Source: 66-474 sp035249175 (GTDB lineage Bacteria > Pseudomonadota > Gammaproteobacteria > Xanthomonadales > Rhodanobacteraceae). Taken from it: a DNA stretch of 64,000 nt. How positions within the stretch are numbered: position 1 is the stretch's first letter; each line of letters begins with the position of its first letter. The notes under the pieces were generated by a model. The model was given only the letters and a program-made list of their open reading frames with translations. It ran no database searches and was not told the DNA's origin. Location: NCBI GenBank assembly GCA_035249175.1, contig DATFGT010000051.1, forward strand, positions 1 to 64,000, written 5' to 3'. Shown piece after piece: positions 62,374 to 64,000 of this stretch. Position numbers and translations under genes: made by a program.

Positions 62374-62454
62374 ACAAATCAGGTTTCCTTAGCCGCTGAG
62401 GGCTCGGCGAATGCGCGGGACCATCATGCGTTTGTTTTGAGTAGTGCGATCCCG

Positions 62455-62507
62455 AACCCTCATCCGGCGCTGCGCGCCACCTTCTCCCGGAGGGAGAAGG
62501 GAAAATC
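62455..62507. repeat. Short double-hairpin repeat (family 2), copy 4
   Basis: GAACCCTCATCCGGCGCTGC and CTTCTCCC-TCC-GGGAGAAG; the inverse of the argE' copy B except for single bases. It lies 4 bases before the rlmH stop region. Confidence 0.8.
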
Positions 62508-62510
62508 CTG

Positions 62511-62981
62511 TCACCCGCGATGATACGGATGCCCATTGAGGATCGTCACGGCGCGATACAACTGCTCGGCGACGACCAGACGCACCAGCATGTGCGGAAG
62601 CGTAAGCGGCCCGAGTGACCAGCGCTGGTCGGCGCGCTGCAGCACGTCGCGCGAATGACCGTCGGGACCGCCGATAAGGAACGCGAGGTCGCGGCCGGCC
62701 ATGCGCCAGTTCGACAGCTGATCGGCAAGTTGTTCGCTTGACCACGCGGTGCCGTGGCCATCCAGCGCGATGACGCGCGCGTCGCGCGGCAATGCGGCGA
62801 GCAGTGCCGCGCCTTCGTCCCCCATCGCGCGCGCATCGTCGCGACCCTTGCCGCGTGCGCCGGACTTGATTTCGACGAGCTCCAGCGGCAGGTCGCGCGA
62901 CAGCCGTTTCGCGTACTCCGCGAAACCTTCCGCGACCCAGCCCGGCATGCGTTCGCCGACCGCGATCACCTTTGCACGCAC
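62511..62981 (-). CDS. rlmH: 23S rRNA (pseudouridine-1915-N3)-methyltransferase RlmH
   Basis: 156 residues. SPOUT methyltransferase of helix 69. ALDGHGTAWSSEQLADQL, FLIGGPDGHSRDVLQRA and LPHMLVRLVVAEQLYRAVTILNGHPYHRG are the classic RlmH motifs with the C-terminal HPYHRG knot. Start: GTG at 62981 (MRAKVIAVGERMPGWV). Same strand as rsfS, 10 bases downstream of its stop. Confidence 0.95.
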   Translation of the reverse strand: MRAKVIAVGERMPGWVAEGFAEYAKRLSRDLPLELVEIKSGARGKGRDDARAMGDEGAALLAALPRDARVIALDGHGTAWSSEQLADQLSNWRMAGRDLAFLIGGPDGHSRDVLQRADQRWSLGPLTLPHMLVRLVVAEQLYRAVTILNGHPYHRG

Positions 62982-62991
62982 GACGCGCGAC

Positions 62992-63402
62992 TCAGTGGTC
63001 GTTGGCGGCGGCGGCTTCGGGTTCCTGGTCGCCCACGGTCCACAGCCGTTCCAGCCCGTAGAACTCGCGGACGCGCGGCAGCATCACGTGGACGATGATG
63101 TCGCCGAGGTCCACCAGCACCCACTCGGCTTCGGCCTCGCCTTCCACGCCCAGCGGCAGCATGCCCGCGCGCTTGGCGTACTTGACGACTTCGTCGGCGA
63201 TGGATTTGACGTGGCGGGAAGAGGTGCCGGACGCGATGATCAGCAGGTCGGCGATGGAGGTGCGGCCGCGAACATCGATTTCGCGGATGTCGCGCGCCTT
63301 CAGTTCATCGAGGGCGGCGAGGATGCGGCGGCGCAGGGTTGCAAGGGTGGGCGTGCCGCTGATGGCAGCGGCGGTGGAGCGCGACGCGGATTGAGGGGTC
63401 AA
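62992..63402 (-). CDS. rsfS: Ribosome silencing factor RsfS
   Basis: 136 residues from TTG at 63402. Binds uL14 and blocks subunit joining in starvation. LKARDIREIDVRGRTSIADLLIIASGTSSRHVKSI and VLVDLGDIIVHVMLPRVREFYGLERLW are the family core. The start is uncertain; a GTG at 63462 would add 20 residues. The TTG is preferred since AGAA precedes it, but neither start has a strong site. Followed by rlmH. Confidence 0.9.
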   Translation of the reverse strand: MTPQSASRSTAAAISGTPTLATLRRRILAALDELKARDIREIDVRGRTSIADLLIIASGTSSRHVKSIADEVVKYAKRAGMLPLGVEGEAEAEWVLVDLGDIIVHVMLPRVREFYGLERLWTVGDQEPEAAAANDH

Positions 63403-63535
63403 GTTCTCGAAGGCCTCGGCCTTTGGTTGGCGCGCGGAGTGCGCAGGTCCAGTATGCACCACTCGGATTCGAGCGCAAGTGGGGCGGGGGCGGCGCGTTC
63501 ACATGGCGCTCCGGCCTTCCCTCGCAACCGCCATC

Positions 63536-63662
63536 TCGTCGTTCCGGGGCGCCAGTGAGAGCGCCAAGGATGGCGCAAGTCAATTTGCCTCTGCCGGATC
63601 GGCCCGATGACCGATTCCGGGTTCTGTCCGCGATGAAGCTGCCGACAGCCCCGGAGTGACGA
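63536..63662. repeat. Inverted-repeat element family 1, copy 6 (degenerate)
   Basis: TCGTCGTTCCGGGG at the left end and CCCCGGAGTGACGA at the right end form the terminal arms. It lies between the nadD stop and rsfS. It is more diverged than the others. Confidence 0.55.
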
Positions 63663-63668
63663 AACAAT

Positions 63669-64000
63669 TTATGTGCCGGAAGGTTTCCCACCAGCCCCGC
63701 GATAAGGCCGCAACAACGCCGGATCGTCCAGCACCGTCTGCGGCACCAGCCAGCGCGGTTCGCGGCCGTCCGCCAGCAGCGCGCGGATGCGGGTGGCGGA
63801 AATGCCGAGCGCGGACACCACCATGTTCAGCACGCAACCGGCCGGGTCGCCACGCAAGCGGGCGATGTCGTCAACAGTGCGCGATGCCACTTCGGCCGCA
63901 AGCGCATCGGGCATCGCCGGAATCTGCGCGGGCCGCGTGAGCACGCACATGTGCGCGAGGCCGAACAATCCGCGCCAGCGATGCCACTCGGACAGGCCGG
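63669..64000 (-). CDS. nadD: Nicotinate-nucleotide adenylyltransferase NadD, C-terminal part
   Basis: The C-terminal 110 codons of NadD, open to the window edge. SEWHRWRGLFGLAHMCVLTRP and the C-terminal ISATRIRALLADG (the ISxTxIR motif of nucleotidyltransferases) identify it. It makes nicotinate adenine dinucleotide for NAD. It precedes rsfS and rlmH on the same strand, the usual order nadD-rsfS-rlmH. The N-terminus with the HxGH motif is outside the window. Confidence 0.9.
   Translation of the reverse strand, partial: GLSEWHRWRGLFGLAHMCVLTRPAQIPAMPDALAAEVASRTVDDIARLRGDPAGCVLNMVVSALGISATRIRALLADGREPRWLVPQTVLDDPALLRPYRGAGGKPSGT

Overview
The window is about 64 kb of GC-rich chromosomal DNA from a gammaproteobacterium, most likely Xanthomonadales (Lysobacterales), probably near Rhodanobacter or Dyella. 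Three things support this. The arginine cluster uses N-acetylornithine carbamoyltransferase and a fused N-acetylglutamate synthase/kinase, a combination typical of Xanthomonadaceae and relatives. A sugar locus is built around a TonB-dependent receptor. The housekeeping blocks (tig-clpP-clpX; nadD-rsfS-rlmH; maf-rng-yhdP-tldD) are in gammaproteobacterial order. No prophage, CRISPR array, plasmid origin or intact insertion sequence was seen.

Layout. 0-2 kb: the 3' end of an S9 peptidase and an arylamine N-acetyltransferase. 2-9.7 kb: a signalling patch with a hybrid histidine kinase, a decayed second kinase, a GGDEF-EAL protein and a peroxiredoxin-like protein. 9.9-21 kb: a sulfotransferase, then a glycan locus on the minus strand (glucokinase, TonB receptor, APC permease, GH2 exo-glycosidase, LacI regulator). 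21-28 kb: a lipoprotein, an M28 peptidase, and membrane transport genes (Kch-like K+ channel, MscS channel, GPR1/FUN34/YaaH-type transporter). 28-30 kb: phaR and phaB, followed by the relic of a hydrolase gene. 29.8-37.8 kb: a compact minus-strand arginine operon, argF'-osmC-argG-argE'-argAB-argC-argH-cupin, preceded by a terminator-like hairpin and a short ORF. 38-45 kb: a glycine-zipper protein, cysS, sufE, clpX, clpP, tig, three tRNAs (Leu, Lys, His) and xseB. 45-49 kb: a DUF4870 protein and a DUF1501/DUF1800 pair. 49-64 kb: pmbA, darP, tldD, a YciI-like gene, yhdP, rng, maf, a CPA-type antiporter, a lipoprotein, rlmH, rsfS and the 3' part of nadD.

The genes are mostly ordinary; the most unusual signals are non-coding. 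At least six copies of a 95-170 bp inverted-repeat element that starts and ends with a TCGTCATTCC/GGAATGACGA motif lie in intergenic gaps. One copy contains the start codon of the glycosidase gene, and three bracket an apparently inserted antiporter/lipoprotein segment between maf and rlmH. A second family of short double-hairpin repeats occurs between genes, and two opposed copies sit in frame inside argE', adding about 47 residues. Four unrelated genes (phaR, sufE, xseB, maf) have a -10-like hexamer exactly 6 nt before the ATG, which suggests leaderless transcription.

Functional links: the arginine operon covers the pathway from glutamate to arginine through acetylcitrulline, except ArgD and carbamoyl phosphate synthesis. 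The glycan locus imports and cleaves an amino-sugar or mannose-type oligosaccharide and phosphorylates glucose. TldD and PmbA form one peptidase complex. ClpX and ClpP form one protease.
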